Source: Modestobacter muralis | GTDB lineage: Bacteria > Actinomycetota > Actinomycetes > Mycobacteriales > Geodermatophilaceae | NCBI RefSeq assembly: GCF_010682105.1 | Contig: NZ_JAAGWH010000005.1 | Coordinates: 1-64,000, forward strand | DNA: 64,000 bases | Reading direction: 5' to 3' | In this document: positions 33,445-42,280 of the stretch, in pieces | How positions within the stretch are numbered: position 1 is the stretch's first letter | Layout of the letters: every line of letters begins with the position of its first letter | Program-made: the position numbers and the translations under genes | The notes under the pieces: model-generated | The model's input: only the letters and a program-made list of their open reading frames with translations | Database searches by the model: none | Told to the model about the DNA's origin: nothing

Positions 33445-34722
33445 TCAGCTCGCGGTGATCGCCTCGGTGAGCAGCTCGCCGGTCAGCCCGATCTGCCATT
33501 CCCGCGCACCACCGGCGCGCAGGGTCTCGGTGACGGTCGCGGCGTCCGCGGGCCGGGGCGGGGTCCACATCAGCCGGCGCACCAGGTCGGGGGAGAGCAG
33601 GTTCTCCACCGGCACCGACCAGTGCTCGGACACCTCGGCCAGGCCCGCGCGGGCGGCCTTGAGCCGGGCCGCGGCGGCGGCGTCGCGGTCGGCCCAGCGG
33701 TTGACCGGGGGAGGCCCGTCGCCGGGCCGGCTGTGCAGCGGCAGGTCGTTCTCCGGCAGCTCCCGGCCGCGGGTCAGCGCACCGAACCAGGTGGTGACCA
33801 GCTTGCGGTTGGCCCGCCCGCGGAACACCGGCAGCTCCAGCAGCGCGCCCTCGGTCTTCGGGTCGGCCTGCACCGCCGAGACGATGGCGGAGTCCGGCAG
33901 CACCCGGCCGGGCGCGATGTCGCGGCGCCGGGCCAGGTCGTCGCGGGCCTGCCACAGCGAGCGCAGCATGCCCAGCTGACGCCGGCTGCGCAGCCCGTGC
34001 ATGCCCGAGGTCTTCCGCCACGGGTCGACCTTCGCCGCCGGCGGGCCCGCGGCCAGGATCGCCTCGAACTCCTGCCGGGCCCACTCGGTCTTGCCCTGCT
34101 CGGCGAGGATGCGAGCCAGCTCGTCACGCAGCTCGACCAGCACCTCGACGTCGAGGGCGGCGTAGACCAGCCAGTCCTCCGGCAGCGGGCGGGTGCTCCA
34201 GTCGGCGGCGGAGTGCCCCTTCTGCAGCGACAGGCCCAGCAGCGACTCGACCACCGCGCCCAGGCCCACCCGCGGCAGACCGGCCAGCCGGGCGGCGAGC
34301 TCGGTGTCGAAGAGCCGGGCGGGGGCCAGCCCGATCTCGGCCAGGCACGGGAGGTCCTGGTTGGCCGCGTGCAGCACCCACTCCTCGTCGGCGATCGCGG
34401 CCTGCACGACCGACAGGTCCGGCAGCGGCACCGGGTCGATCAGCCCGGTGCCGGCGCCGGCGCGGCGCATCTGCACCAGGTAGGCGCTCTGCCCGTAGCG
34501 GTAGCCCGACGCGCGCTCGGCGTCGACGGCGACCGGCCCGCTGCCGCCGGCGAGGGCGTCGGCGTAGGCGACCAGCGCGGTCGAGGTCTCGATGGTCGGG
34601 GGCAGCCCGTCGCGCGGGGCGAGCAGGGGCTCCGCCGTCGACTCCGGTTCGGCCGGCGGCTGCTCGGCCGGCAGGGCGTCGGCGGGGGTCTGGTCGGTCG
34701 GGCTCTCGCTCGTGGTGTCCAC
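33445..34722 (-). CDS. HRDC-domain ribonuclease D-like 3'-5' exonuclease
   Basis: A 425-residue RNase D-type protein. After an acidic, Pro-rich N terminus, the DEDD exonuclease domain starts near residue 60: VAVDAERASGY (first Asp and Glu), HAANQDLPCL, and DWLVYAALDVEVLVEL (last Asp). An HRDC nucleic-acid-binding domain follows from about 240. A role in RNA 3'-end trimming is expected. The start is a GTG without a strong Shine-Dalgarno sequence, about 20 bases after the response-regulator stop. It is the counterpart of Rv2681. Confidence 0.9.
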   Translation of the reverse strand: MDTTSESPTDQTPADALPAEQPPAEPESTAEPLLAPRDGLPPTIETSTALVAYADALAGGSGPVAVDAERASGYRYGQSAYLVQMRRAGAGTGLIDPVPLPDLSVVQAAIADEEWVLHAANQDLPCLAEIGLAPARLFDTELAARLAGLPRVGLGAVVESLLGLSLQKGHSAADWSTRPLPEDWLVYAALDVEVLVELRDELARILAEQGKTEWARQEFEAILAAGPPAAKVDPWRKTSGMHGLRSRRQLGMLRSLWQARDDLARRRDIAPGRVLPDSAIVSAVQADPKTEGALLELPVFRGRANRKLVTTWFGALTRGRELPENDLPLHSRPGDGPPPVNRWADRDAAAAARLKAARAGLAEVSEHWSVPVENLLSPDLVRRLMWTPPRPADAATVTETLRAGGAREWQIGLTGELLTEAITAS

Positions 34723-34742
34723 CTCGGTGCTCGGGTCGGTGC

Positions 34743-35453
34743 TCAGTTGATGACCCCTGAACGGATGCCCAGCGCCACCATGTGCGCCCGGTCGCCGGTG
34801 CCCAGCTTGCGCGCGATCCGCGCCAGGTGGCTCTTCACGGTCAGTGCGGACAGGTCCACCTTCTCGCCGATCTCCTTGTTCGTGTTCCCGTCGGCCACCA
34901 GCCGCAGGATGTCGCGTTCGCGCGCGGACAGCTCCCCGACAGCCTCCTCCACGCCTGTCCGGGTGAGGCCCTGGGCCAGGCTGCTGGCGATCCCCGGGTC
35001 GGCCCAGACCTCACCGGACAGCGCCGCGCGCAGCCCCTCGGTGAGGGTGGCGAGCGGACTGCTTTTGAGCAGGTACCCCTGCACCCCGGCCAGGAACGCC
35101 GAGCGCACGACCGCCGGCTCGGTCACCGAGGTCAGCACGACGGTCACCGGCCAGCCCTCGGTGCGCAGCGTGGGCAGCAGCTCCAGCCCACGGCCGGGGT
35201 CACCGCCGCGGCCGGCGCTCTCCGGGCCGGCCTCGGGCAGGTCCACCTCCAGCACGCACAGCGCCCGCGGCCCGGACACGTGGGCGCGCACCCGGGCCTC
35301 CTCCAGCCCGGCGGCCTCCTCGACGTCGCGTGCTCCCAGGGTGCGGAGCCGGTCGGCGAGCGCCTCGCGCAGGAGGGGGGAGGGGTCGACGACCAGGGCA
35401 CTGGCGTGCGGGCCGAACAGGACGCCGTCCGACCACAGCCTGCCCAGCGGCAT
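34743..35453 (-). CDS. orphan LuxR/NarL-type response regulator with atypical receiver
   Basis: A 236-residue protein with an N-terminal receiver-like domain and a C-terminal LuxR helix-turn-helix (LSARERDILRLVADGNTNKEIG then VKSHLARIARKLG). The receiver is degenerate. The acidic pair is reduced to VVDPS, and in VLEVDLP a Glu sits four residues before the Pro where the phospho-accepting Asp normally is. VVLTS and YLLKSS keep the conserved Thr/Ser and Lys. No histidine kinase is nearby. GGGAGGG precedes the ATG. It probably works without phosphorylation. Confidence 0.88.
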   Translation of the reverse strand: MPLGRLWSDGVLFGPHASALVVDPSPLLREALADRLRTLGARDVEEAAGLEEARVRAHVSGPRALCVLEVDLPEAGPESAGRGGDPGRGLELLPTLRTEGWPVTVVLTSVTEPAVVRSAFLAGVQGYLLKSSPLATLTEGLRAALSGEVWADPGIASSLAQGLTRTGVEEAVGELSARERDILRLVADGNTNKEIGEKVDLSALTVKSHLARIARKLGTGDRAHMVALGIRSGVIN

Positions 35454-35461
35454 GCACCCTC

Positions 35462-35487
35462 CCGTCGTCGGACCGGACCGACGACGG
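35462..35487 (-). terminator. hairpin between DUF3000 and response-regulator genes
   Basis: A perfect 10-bp stem (35462-35471 with 35478-35487) with a 6-base loop. It lies 92 bases beyond the DUF3000 stop and 8 bases before the response-regulator ATG, so it could terminate one gene or act in the leader of the other. Confidence 0.5.
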
Positions 35488-35578
35488 TGTGGTCAGCAGC
35501 TGAAGACCCGACGTACGGACCGGCGTGTCCGCGCACCTGGCGCAACGGGTGTTGGGCCGAGTGGAGTACGGCGGGAGT

Positions 35579-36199
35579 CTATGCGCCGCTGTCGACCGGC
35601 TGCGCGCTCGCGCCCAGCAGGTGGACGCCGGTGGGCGGGAGGCCCGCGGCGTTGGCCAGGACGTCGAGGAACGCGGTGAGGTGCCGGTCGAGGTCGGTGC
35701 CCTCCGCCGTCCAGGAGGCGCGGATCTCCACGTCGACCGAGTGCTCGGGGGCGGCGATGGAGCCGAAGCGGGTGGAGGCGGTGCGGGTGACGGTGCCGCC
35801 GACGGCGTGGTGGTCGGCGCCGCAGGCGACCAGGGCCTCGGTCAGCCAGCTCCAGGCGACCTCGGAGAACATGCTGTCGTCGACCATCTCGGAGTCGGTG
35901 CTGGCCGAGACGTAGCCGACGCAACGGGTCGTGCCCTCCCAGGCGTCGTGGCCGGCGGGGTCGAACAGCACGATGAAGCGGCCGCTGGCCAGCTCCTCCT
36001 CGTCGTCGGACGGGTCGGCGATGCTCAGGCCGATCGCGTGGGACCACGGGGCGAGCCGCTTGGGTGCGGGGATGGGCTCGAGGGCGACCTCGGGGCGCGG
36101 GCGGACGGTGGCCAGTGCGTCGAGGGCGGCCCGGAACTCCGCGGGGACCGGCGCGGGTGGCGCTGTCCCGTCCACCGGGTCCGTCCGTTGCTGCACCAC
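35579..36199 (-). CDS. DUF3000 protein
   Basis: A 206-residue actinobacterial DUF3000 protein (Rv2680 type), function unknown. Typical stretches are PAEFRAALDALATVRPRPEVALEPIPAPKRLAP and DDSMFSEVAWSWLTEAL. The GTG at 36199 is chosen because TACCCT ends 6 bases upstream, a leaderless arrangement; a second GTG is adjacent. It is divergent from hemE with 142 bases between starts. Confidence 0.9.
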   Translation of the reverse strand: MVQQRTDPVDGTAPPAPVPAEFRAALDALATVRPRPEVALEPIPAPKRLAPWSHAIGLSIADPSDDEEELASGRFIVLFDPAGHDAWEGTTRCVGYVSASTDSEMVDDSMFSEVAWSWLTEALVACGADHHAVGGTVTRTASTRFGSIAAPEHSVDVEIRASWTAEGTDLDRHLTAFLDVLANAAGLPPTGVHLLGASAQPVDSGA

Positions 36200-36205
36200 G
36201 TCCGC

Positions 36206-36211
36206 AGGGTA
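36206..36211 (-). promoter_or_regulatory. -10 box of the leaderless DUF3000 gene
   Basis: TACCCT on the minus strand, followed by 6 bases and the GTG at 36199. Confidence 0.6.
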
Positions 36212-36341
36212 GGTCGCCCACCACCGGGGGCCGCACCCGACGCGCCGCCGACGGTGAGCCGGCCCACAGCCGGCACCCGCGAGCGGGGTGCCCCCGACGG
36301 TCCTCGGCCGGCCGCGGCGCCGTCTGGGAGGATCGGCAGCC

Positions 36342-37388
36342 GTGGGAACAGCTGCAGGACCGGCCGCCGACTCCGACCTCGTCCGCGCCGCCCGCGGGCT
36401 CCCCGTGACGCGGACCCCGGTGTGGTTCATGCGCCAGGCCGGTCGCTCGCTGCCGGAGTACCGGGCGCTCCGCCAGGGGACGGCGATGCTGCAGGCCTGC
36501 CAGGACCCCGACCTGGTCACCGAGATCACCATGCAGCCGGTGCGCCGGCACGGGGTGGACGCGGCTATCCTCTTCTCCGACATCGTGCTGCCCCTGGTGG
36601 TCGCCGGCGTCGACATCGAGATCAAGGCCGGCGTCGGGCCGGTGATCGCCAGCCCGATCCGCAGCGTGGCCGACGTCGACGCGCTGCCCCCGCTGGAGCC
36701 CGACCGGCTGGACTTCCTGGGCACCGCCGTCCAGCGGCTGGTCGCCGAGCTGGGCGCGACGCCGCTGATCGGCTTCGCCGGGGCGCCGTTCACCCTGGCC
36801 ACCTACCTGATCGAGGGCGGCCCCTCCAAGGAGCACGCCCGCACCAAGGCGTTCATGTACGCCGAGCCCGAGGCCTGGCACCGGCTGCTGGACCACCTGG
36901 CGATCTCCGCGGCCACCTTCCTGCGCACCCAGGTCGACGCCGGCGCCAGCGCCGTCCAGCTGTTCGACTCCTGGGCCGGGGTGCTGTCGGCCGCCGACTA
37001 CGCCCAGCGGGTGCTGCCGCACTCGCGCGCGGTGTTCGACGGGCTCGGTGACCGGGACGTGCCGCGCACCCACTTCGGGGTGGGCACCGGGGAGCTGCTG
37101 CCGCTGATCGGCGACGCGGGCGCGGACATGGTCGGCGTCGACTGGCGCGTGCCGCTGGACGAGGCGGCCCGCCGGGTGGGCCCGGGCTACTCGCTGCAGG
37201 GCAACCTCGACCCGGCCGTGCTGCTGTCGGACCGGGAGACCATCGACCGCGAGGTGCGCCGCATCGTCGAGCAGGGCCGGGCCGCCCGCGGCCACGTGTT
37301 CAACCTCGGCCACGGCGTGCTCCCCGAGACCGACCCGGGCGCGCTGACCCACGTCGTGGAGCTGGTGCACGAGCTCACCACCGCCTGA
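36342..37388 (+). CDS. hemE: uroporphyrinogen decarboxylase
   Basis: A 348-residue enzyme converting uroporphyrinogen III to coproporphyrinogen III in haem synthesis. The family signatures [12 protein letters not shown] near the N terminus, [19 protein letters not shown] and [10 protein letters not shown] are present. The GTG at 36342 gives the usual N-terminal length. The frame stays open upstream, but with a poor composition. hemY overlaps its stop by one base, and hemQ follows downstream, so this is the coproporphyrin-dependent haem pathway of Gram-positive bacteria. Confidence 0.96.
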   Translation: MGTAAGPAADSDLVRAARGLPVTRTPVWFMRQAGRSLPEYRALRQGTAMLQACQDPDLVTEITMQPVRRHGVDAAILFSDIVLPLVVAGVDIEIKAGVGPVIASPIRSVADVDALPPLEPDRLDFLGTAVQRLVAELGATPLIGFAGAPFTLATYLIEGGPSKEHARTKAFMYAEPEAWHRLLDHLAISAATFLRTQVDAGASAVQLFDSWAGVLSAADYAQRVLPHSRAVFDGLGDRDVPRTHFGVGTGELLPLIGDAGADMVGVDWRVPLDEAARRVGPGYSLQGNLDPAVLLSDRETIDREVRRIVEQGRAARGHVFNLGHGVLPETDPGALTHVVELVHELTTA

Positions 37389-38743
37389 TGCGCCTCGTCG
37401 TGGTCGGCGCCGGGATCACCGGCCTCACCGCCGCCTTCGAGTGGCGCCGCACCCACCTCGACGGCGAGGTCGTCGTGCTGGAGGCCGGTGACCGGGTCGG
37501 CGGCAAGCTGGACCGGGTGTCCCTCGCCGGGCTGGCCTACGACACCGGTCCGGAGGCGATGCTCGCCCGGGTGCCGGAGGCCGTGCAGCTGGTGGAGCAG
37601 CTGGGCCTGGCCGACCAGCTGGTCGCCCCGGCCACCACCCAGGCCTCCATCGTGCTGCCCGACGGCCGCCACCGGCTGCCTGCCGGCACCTTGCAGGGCG
37701 TGCCGACGACGGCCGACGGGCTGGCCGGGGTGCTCACCCCGGCCGGCGTCGAGCGGGTGCGCGCCGAGGTCGACCTGCCCCCGCTGCACCTGGACGGCGA
37801 CGTCTCCGTGGGGGGGCTGCTGCGCGAGCGGCTCGGTGACGAGGTGGTCGACCGGCTGGTCGAGCCGCTGCTCGGCGGGGTCTACGCCGGCCGGCCCGAC
37901 GACCTGAGCCTCGCCGCCACCATGCCGGCGCTGGCCGCCCAGCTGCCCTCGGCCACCACGGTGCTCGGCGCCGCCATCGCCGCCCGGGACGCCGGTGCCC
38001 GCAGCCGCGGCGACGTCGACGGCCCGGTCTTCGTCACCGTGCGAGACGGGGTCGGCTCGCTGCCCGCCGCGCTGGTGCGGGCCTCCCGCGCCGACGTCCG
38101 GCTGCGCACCCGGGTCACCGCGCTGCGCCGCACCGCCGCGGGGTTCGAGCTCGACCTGGCCGACGGCGCCACGCTGACCGCCGACGCCGTCGTGCTGGCC
38201 ACCCCGGCCGGGCCGACCGCGGACCTGCTCGCCGACCTCGCGCCCGACGCCGTCGAGCCGCTGCGGGGCATCCCGTACGCGTCGATGGCCGTGGTCGCGA
38301 TGGCGTTCCCGGCCCAGCAGGTCGCGGCCGGCTCCGGGCTGCTGGTGCCGCCGGTGACCGGGCGGCTGGTCAAGGGCGTGACGGTCTCCTCCTCGAAGTG
38401 GCCGCACCTGTCCGGCGACGGGCTGCTGCGCGTGCGGTCCTCCGTGGGCCGGTTCGGCGACGACGCCGCCCTGCAGCGCACCGACGTCGACCTCACCGCC
38501 GCCGTGGTGGCCGACGTGGCCGACCTGCTGGACCTGGCGCGGCCCGAGCCGGTCCAGACCCAGCTGGTGCGCTGGGTCGACGGGCTGCCGCAGTACCTGG
38601 TCGGGCACCCCCAGCGGGTCGCTGCTGTCCGGTCCGCGGTGGCCGCCGTCCCCGGGCTCGCCGTCGCCGGGGCCGCCTACGGCGGGGTCGGCGTCCCGGC
38701 CTGCATCCGTGACGCCCGCGCCGCCGTCGCCGCCCTCGGCTGA
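37388..38743 (+). CDS. hemY: coproporphyrinogen III oxidase / protoporphyrinogen oxidase (HemY/CgoX)
   Basis: A 451-residue FAD flavoprotein oxidising coproporphyrinogen III to coproporphyrin III in actinobacteria. The N-terminal dinucleotide-binding motif VVGAGITGLTAAFEW is intact, followed by VLEAGDRVGGKL and LAYDTGPEAML; the C-terminal FAD contact is AGAAYGGVGVPACI. Its ATG overlaps the hemE stop (TGATG). There is no signal peptide. Confidence 0.94.
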   Translation: MRLVVVGAGITGLTAAFEWRRTHLDGEVVVLEAGDRVGGKLDRVSLAGLAYDTGPEAMLARVPEAVQLVEQLGLADQLVAPATTQASIVLPDGRHRLPAGTLQGVPTTADGLAGVLTPAGVERVRAEVDLPPLHLDGDVSVGGLLRERLGDEVVDRLVEPLLGGVYAGRPDDLSLAATMPALAAQLPSATTVLGAAIAARDAGARSRGDVDGPVFVTVRDGVGSLPAALVRASRADVRLRTRVTALRRTAAGFELDLADGATLTADAVVLATPAGPTADLLADLAPDAVEPLRGIPYASMAVVAMAFPAQQVAAGSGLLVPPVTGRLVKGVTVSSSKWPHLSGDGLLRVRSSVGRFGDDAALQRTDVDLTAAVVADVADLLDLARPEPVQTQLVRWVDGLPQYLVGHPQRVAAVRSAVAAVPGLAVAGAAYGGVGVPACIRDARAAVAALG

Positions 38744-38754
38744 CGCCGGGCCGC

Positions 38755-38760
38755 TACCGT
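38755..38760 (+). promoter_or_regulatory. -10 box of the leaderless GNAT gene
   Basis: TACCGT followed by 6 bases and the GTG at 38767, inside the short gap after hemY. Confidence 0.55.
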
Positions 38761-38766
38761 GCCCGG

Positions 38767-39252
38767 GTGGAGATCCGGCAGTTCGTGGAGTCCGACTGGG
38801 CGCAGGTGTGGCCGGTCATGGCCGAGGTCGCCCGGGCGCAGGAGACCTACGCCTACGAGCCGGACATGAGCGCCGAGGCCGGGCACGCCGCCTGGGTGCA
38901 GGCCGAGCCCGAGCGCACCGTCGTCGCCGTCGACGGCGACCGGGTCCTGGGCACCGCACGGGTCGGTCCCAACCGGCGGGGGCCGGGGTCGCACGTGGCC
39001 ACCGCGAGCTTCCTGGTCGCCGCCGACGTGCGAGGCCGGGGCGTCGGGACGGCGCTGTGCCGGTACGCGCTCGACTGGGCCCGGGAGCGGGGCTACGCGG
39101 GGATGCAGTTCAACGCGGTCGTCGAGACCAACCACGGCGCCATCGCCGTCTACGAACGGCTCGGCTTCACCGTGATCGGCACCGTCCCGGGGGCGTACGA
39201 GCACGCCACCCTGGGCCGGGTGGGTGTGCACGTCATGTACTGCCCGCTGTGA
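38767..39252 (+). CDS. GNAT-family N-acetyltransferase
   Basis: A 161-residue acetyltransferase. The acetyl-CoA-binding motif [19 protein letters not shown] (about residues 90-108) and the C-terminal [17 protein letters not shown] are typical GNAT motifs. The acceptor is unknown. It lies between hemY and hemQ, a position normally without an acetyltransferase, and has its own leaderless-type start. Confidence 0.88.
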   Translation: MEIRQFVESDWAQVWPVMAEVARAQETYAYEPDMSAEAGHAAWVQAEPERTVVAVDGDRVLGTARVGPNRRGPGSHVATASFLVAADVRGRGVGTALCRYALDWARERGYAGMQFNAVVETNHGAIAVYERLGFTVIGTVPGAYEHATLGRVGVHVMYCPL

Positions 39253-39295
39253 CGCAGCGCCCCCGACCCGGCGCCCCCAGCCGACGCGGACGGGC

Positions 39296-39301
39296 GACAA
39301 T
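39296..39301 (+). promoter_or_regulatory. -10 box of hemQ
   Basis: GACAAT followed by 6 bases and the ATG at 39308; a leaderless arrangement with a near-consensus hexamer. Confidence 0.5.
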
Positions 39302-39307
39302 GGGGGC

Positions 39308-40024
39308 ATGAGCGAGCAGACCGAAGAGCGCAGCATCGGCAAGCGGGCGAACGAGCTGAACGCCCGGATCCGGTACACGATGTGGTCGGTCTTCAGGATG
39401 GCCCGCCCGCTGGCCGACGGCCAGCGCCCGGCCGCCGCAGACGAGGTCAGCGCCCTGTTCGACGAGCTCGCCGGCAAGGACGTCGTCGTCCGCGGGGTCT
39501 ACGACGTGGCCGGGCTGCGCGCTGACGCCGACCTCATGATCTGGTGGCACGCCGAGGCTCCGGAGGCGTTGCAGGAGGCCTACGGCCGCTTCCGCCGCAC
39601 CGAGCTCGGCCGCCGGCTGGACCCGGTGTGGTCGCAGATGGCGCTGCACCGCCCGGCCGAGTTCAACCGCAGCCACATCCCGGCCTTCCTGGCCGAGGAG
39701 GAGCCGCGCCGCTTCGTCTGCGTCTACCCCTTCGTGCGGTCCTACGAGTGGTACCTGCTGCCCGACGAGGAGCGGCGGGACATGCTCAAGGAGCACGGCA
39801 TGCAGGCCCGCCCGTACCCCGACGTGCGCGCCAACACGGTCGCCTCGTTCGGCCTCGGTGACTACGAGTGGATGCTCGCCTTCGAGGCCGACGAGCTGTA
39901 CCGCATCGTCGACCTCATGCGCGACCTGCGGGCCAGCCGCGCCCGCCGGCACGTGCGCGAGGAGGTGCCGTTCTACACCGGCACCCGCAAGGAGATCGCC
40001 GAGCTGGTCGCCGACCTCCCCTGA
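39308..40024 (+). CDS. hemQ: coproheme decarboxylase HemQ (chlorite dismutase fold)
   Basis: A 238-residue enzyme for the last step of the coproporphyrin-dependent pathway, decarboxylating coproheme to haem b. [12 protein letters not shown] carries the catalytic Tyr, and the [15 protein letters not shown] segment followed by [13 protein letters not shown] carries the proximal-His region. The substitution of Arg by other residues at the distal side separates HemQ from true chlorite dismutases; I did not confirm it residue by residue. It follows hemE and hemY in the conserved order. Confidence 0.94.
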   Translation: MSEQTEERSIGKRANELNARIRYTMWSVFRMARPLADGQRPAAADEVSALFDELAGKDVVVRGVYDVAGLRADADLMIWWHAEAPEALQEAYGRFRRTELGRRLDPVWSQMALHRPAEFNRSHIPAFLAEEEPRRFVCVYPFVRSYEWYLLPDEERRDMLKEHGMQARPYPDVRANTVASFGLGDYEWMLAFEADELYRIVDLMRDLRASRARRHVREEVPFYTGTRKEIAELVADLP

Positions 40025-40037
40025 CGCGCTGAACGCC

Positions 40038-40070
40038 AGTGGCCCAGGACCCGACGGGTCCTGGGCCACT
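40038..40070. terminator. bidirectional terminator between hemQ and msrB
   Basis: A perfect 15-bp stem (40038-40052 with 40056-40070) with a 3-base loop, lying between convergent genes. Confidence 0.92.
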
Positions 40071-40083
40071 CGCGTTCGACGGG

Positions 40084-40497
40084 TCAGGCCTCGGTGAGGG
40101 TGATGCTCACCGAGTTGATGCAGTAGCGGTCGCCGGTCGGGGTCTGCGGGGCGTCGGCGAAGACGTGGCCGAGGTGGCTGTGGCAGCTGCCGCAGAGGAC
40201 CTCGGTGCGCAGCATCCCGTACTGGGTGTCGTCGCGGAGGACGACGTTGTCCTGCGCCGACGGCTCGTAGAACGAGGGCCAGCCGCAGTGGGAGTCGAAC
40301 TTGGTCTCGGAGCGGAACAGCTCGGCCCCGCACGCCCGGCACGAGTAGGTGCCGACGGTCTTCGTGTCGACGTACTCACCGGTGTAGGGCCGCTCGGTGC
40401 CGGCCTGGCGGAGGACGGCGTACTCCTCCGGCGACAGCTCGGCGCGCCACTGCTCGTCGCTCTTCACGACCTGGGGCTGGTGGGCGGAAGTGGTCAT
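40084..40497 (-). CDS. msrB: peptide-methionine (R)-S-oxide reductase
   Basis: A 137-residue MsrB that reduces methionine-R-sulfoxide in proteins. The zinc-binding CRAC and CGSCH pairs are present, GWPSFYEP lines the substrate pocket and RYCINSVSI holds the catalytic Cys. The ATG at 40497 lacks a clear Shine-Dalgarno sequence; TACGGT ends 6 bases upstream, so it is probably leaderless. A frame extending further upstream is not needed. Confidence 0.96.
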   Translation of the reverse strand: MTTSAHQPQVVKSDEQWRAELSPEEYAVLRQAGTERPYTGEYVDTKTVGTYSCRACGAELFRSETKFDSHCGWPSFYEPSAQDNVVLRDDTQYGMLRTEVLCGSCHSHLGHVFADAPQTPTGDRYCINSVSITLTEA

Positions 40498-40503
40498 GAC
40501 CCC

Positions 40504-40509
40504 ACCGTA
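40504..40509 (-). promoter_or_regulatory. -10 box of leaderless msrB
   Basis: TACGGT on the minus strand, 6 bases before the ATG at 40497. Confidence 0.55.
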
Positions 40510-40651
40510 CGGCGGCCCCGCCACCGGCGGTGGGGCCTCCCGCGCAGGTCACCGCACCCCTGCTGAGGGTGACCAACGGCCGTCGACCGGGGGGCTCGTA
40601 CCGTGGACACGGTGCCGCGTCCGGCGGCGCCGCACTCTCCGGTGAGGACCC

Positions 40652-41110
40652 ATGACCACCCCGCTGCCCCTGGCCGACACCTGGTTCACCCGCGACCTGC
40701 CCGTGCTCCGCGCCATCGCACGACTGATCGACGCACCGCCGCACGGCAGCGCGCCCTACCTCGGCGCCGTCGTCCCGGCCAGCGGCCTGCCCAAGCCGGA
40801 CGTCGTCGGTGCCGCCAACGCGCTCGTCACCGCCGGCTACGTCGAGGCGCTGACCAACCACGCCGGGGAGATCGTCCGGTTCACCACGATCTCGGGGGAG
40901 GCCCGCCGGCTCACCGGGCTGTGGCCGACCCCGCAGACGGAGTGGGAGCGGCTGCTCGAGCAGGCCGAGGCACGGGCCACCGGCGCGATGTCGGACCTGG
41001 AGCGGGAGCGCTGGCGGGCGTTCGCCGACGCCGCGGCCGCGGTCGGCCCGGACGCCGGTGCGCTGCTGATGTCCGCGCTCATCGGCGGCTACGTCCCGCG
41101 GGCCCGCTGA
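40652..41110 (+). CDS. hypothetical winged-helix-like protein
   Basis: A 152-residue cytoplasmic protein. Residues 15-80 (DLPVLRAIARLID, then KPDVVGAANALVTAGYVEALTNHAGEIVRFTTISGEARRL) follow the helix-helix-wing pattern of a winged helix, with a helical tail (EWERLLEQAEARATGAM). It has no recognised family. GTGAGGA precedes the ATG. It is flanked by a divergent msrB and a terminator. Confidence 0.75.
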   Translation: MTTPLPLADTWFTRDLPVLRAIARLIDAPPHGSAPYLGAVVPASGLPKPDVVGAANALVTAGYVEALTNHAGEIVRFTTISGEARRLTGLWPTPQTEWERLLEQAEARATGAMSDLERERWRAFADAAAAVGPDAGALLMSALIGGYVPRAR

Positions 41111-41130
41111 CCCGGCGGGGGCCCGGACGC

Positions 41131-41170
41131 GACAGTGCCCCCGCCCGGTTACCCGGGCGAGGGCACTGTC
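41131..41170. terminator. bidirectional terminator between the winged-helix-like gene and cspA
   Basis: An 18-bp stem (41131-41148 with 41153-41170) with one wobble-type mismatch and a 4-base loop. Confidence 0.88.
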
Positions 41171-41209
41171 GGTGGTTCCAGAGAGCTGCGTCAGCAGCCC
41201 GGTCCTAGA

Positions 41210-41413
41210 TCAGACCGGGTTGACGTTCGCAGCCTGCGGGCCCTTCTGGCCCTGCTCGATGTCGAACGAGATGCGCTGGCCCTCGTCGAGCGAGCGGTAC
41301 CCGCTGGTCTGGATGGCCGAGTAGTGGACGAAGACGTCCGGGCCGCCACCATCAGGGGTGGCGAAGCCGAACCCCTTCTCGGCGTTGAACCACTTCACTG
41401 TTCCTTCGGGCAT
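41210..41413 (-). CDS. cspA: cold-shock protein (CspA family)
   Basis: A 67-residue single-stranded nucleic-acid-binding cold-shock domain, acting as an RNA chaperone. It shows [18 protein letters not shown] (RNP1) and VFVHYSAI (RNP2). AGGAG precedes the ATG. A -10 candidate at 41481-41486 gives a leader of about 60 bases. Confidence 0.97.
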   Translation of the reverse strand: MPEGTVKWFNAEKGFGFATPDGGGPDVFVHYSAIQTSGYRSLDEGQRISFDIEQGQKGPQAANVNPV

Positions 41414-41480
41414 TGCGCGCTCCTAGCTGAGGCTGATCGTCGGGGTCCTGCCAGTGCGCAGGGCCTTCCCGACGAGGACG

Positions 41481-41486
41481 ACCCTA
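41481..41486 (-). promoter_or_regulatory. -10 box of cspA
   Basis: TAGGGT on the minus strand, about 68 bases before the cspA ATG. Confidence 0.45.
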
Positions 41487-41572
41487 GCTGCTCGGGGCCC
41501 TCCGTGGGTGATCGGGGCGCAAAGAGTTCAGACGAACCGGAGATCCGCGGTCCGGTGCCCGCCGTCCGGGGC

Positions 41573-41986
41573 TCAGAGCAGGCGGCCGGGCGGGGCCACC
41601 GGGCGGGCGTACGCGTTGTCGGCGTAGGCCTCCTCGGCGGAGCTCCGGCGGCGTCGCCGGCGCGGGGACGCCGGCAGGGCCAGCTGCGGGGGAACCGGCT
41701 CGGCCCGCCAGGACCGGACGTCGAGGGTGCCCGGGTCGGCCCACTCGGCGGTGGCCAGCCGGGCCTCCTCGACCAGCCGCAGCTGCCGGGCCCGGCGCCA
41801 GCGGTGGCCCAGCACGTCGATCCCCACGAGCACGCCGACCAGGACGGCGACGGTGAGGAAGGCGTCGGTCAGCGCGGTCGCGACGTCCAGCGCGGTGACC
41901 GCCGGCCAGCTGACCTGCTCCAGCTGGTACCCGACGACCTCGATGACGACGTAGAGCACGCCGTACACCAGGAAGGTCACCCGCAT
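41573..41986 (-). CDS. hypothetical small membrane protein
   Basis: A 137-residue protein with two transmembrane helices (about 3-20 and 38-60), then a basic, Arg-rich segment (HRWRRARQLRLVEEARL) and a Pro/Arg-rich cytoplasmic tail. It has no recognised family. It is upstream of cspA on the same strand but separated by 159 bases that include the cspA promoter. Confidence 0.7.
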   Translation of the reverse strand: MRVTFLVYGVLYVVIEVVGYQLEQVSWPAVTALDVATALTDAFLTVAVLVGVLVGIDVLGHRWRRARQLRLVEEARLATAEWADPGTLDVRSWRAEPVPPQLALPASPRRRRRRSSAEEAYADNAYARPVAPPGRLL

Positions 41987-42263
41987 CGCCCGCGCTCCTC
42001 ATCTCCTCGACCCGACGGGTCCTCAACGACACCGGGTGCCCGCGGGGAGAGCCGCGGAGCCGTCTGGTCGGGGTGCGGTCACCCGCAGGGGTGAGGGAGG
42101 TGCGTGCCCAGGCCTGGGCGGTGGCCTCGTGGACCGGTGGCCGCGCCGTCTGCCCGGGCTGCCGGGGGTCGAGGACCCGGCGGGCGCAGACCGATCGCCA
42201 GGCTGGTCAGCACCAGCAGCAGGCACGACGTGAGCGTCCCTGCCTGAGGACGACCCGTCCCGC
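41987..42263. other. gap with no gene I can support
   Basis: About 280 bases. Short frames here are Pro/Arg-rich and lack ribosome-binding sites. It marks the boundary between the conserved backbone and the accessory region; I see no att-like repeat or mobile-element end. Confidence 0.4.
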
Positions 42264-42280
42264 CCGGGGTCGCGCCCCGG
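42264..42280 (-). terminator. short hairpin after the LysR gene
   Basis: CCGGGG/CCCCGG 6-bp stem with a 5-base loop directly after the stop. Confidence 0.45.

Noticed and set aside
42023-42226. Small minus-strand gene in the gap before the LysR gene
   Set aside because: Pro/Arg/Ser-rich composition and no ribosome-binding site; an alternative frame with a hydrophobic start lacks an initiation codon.
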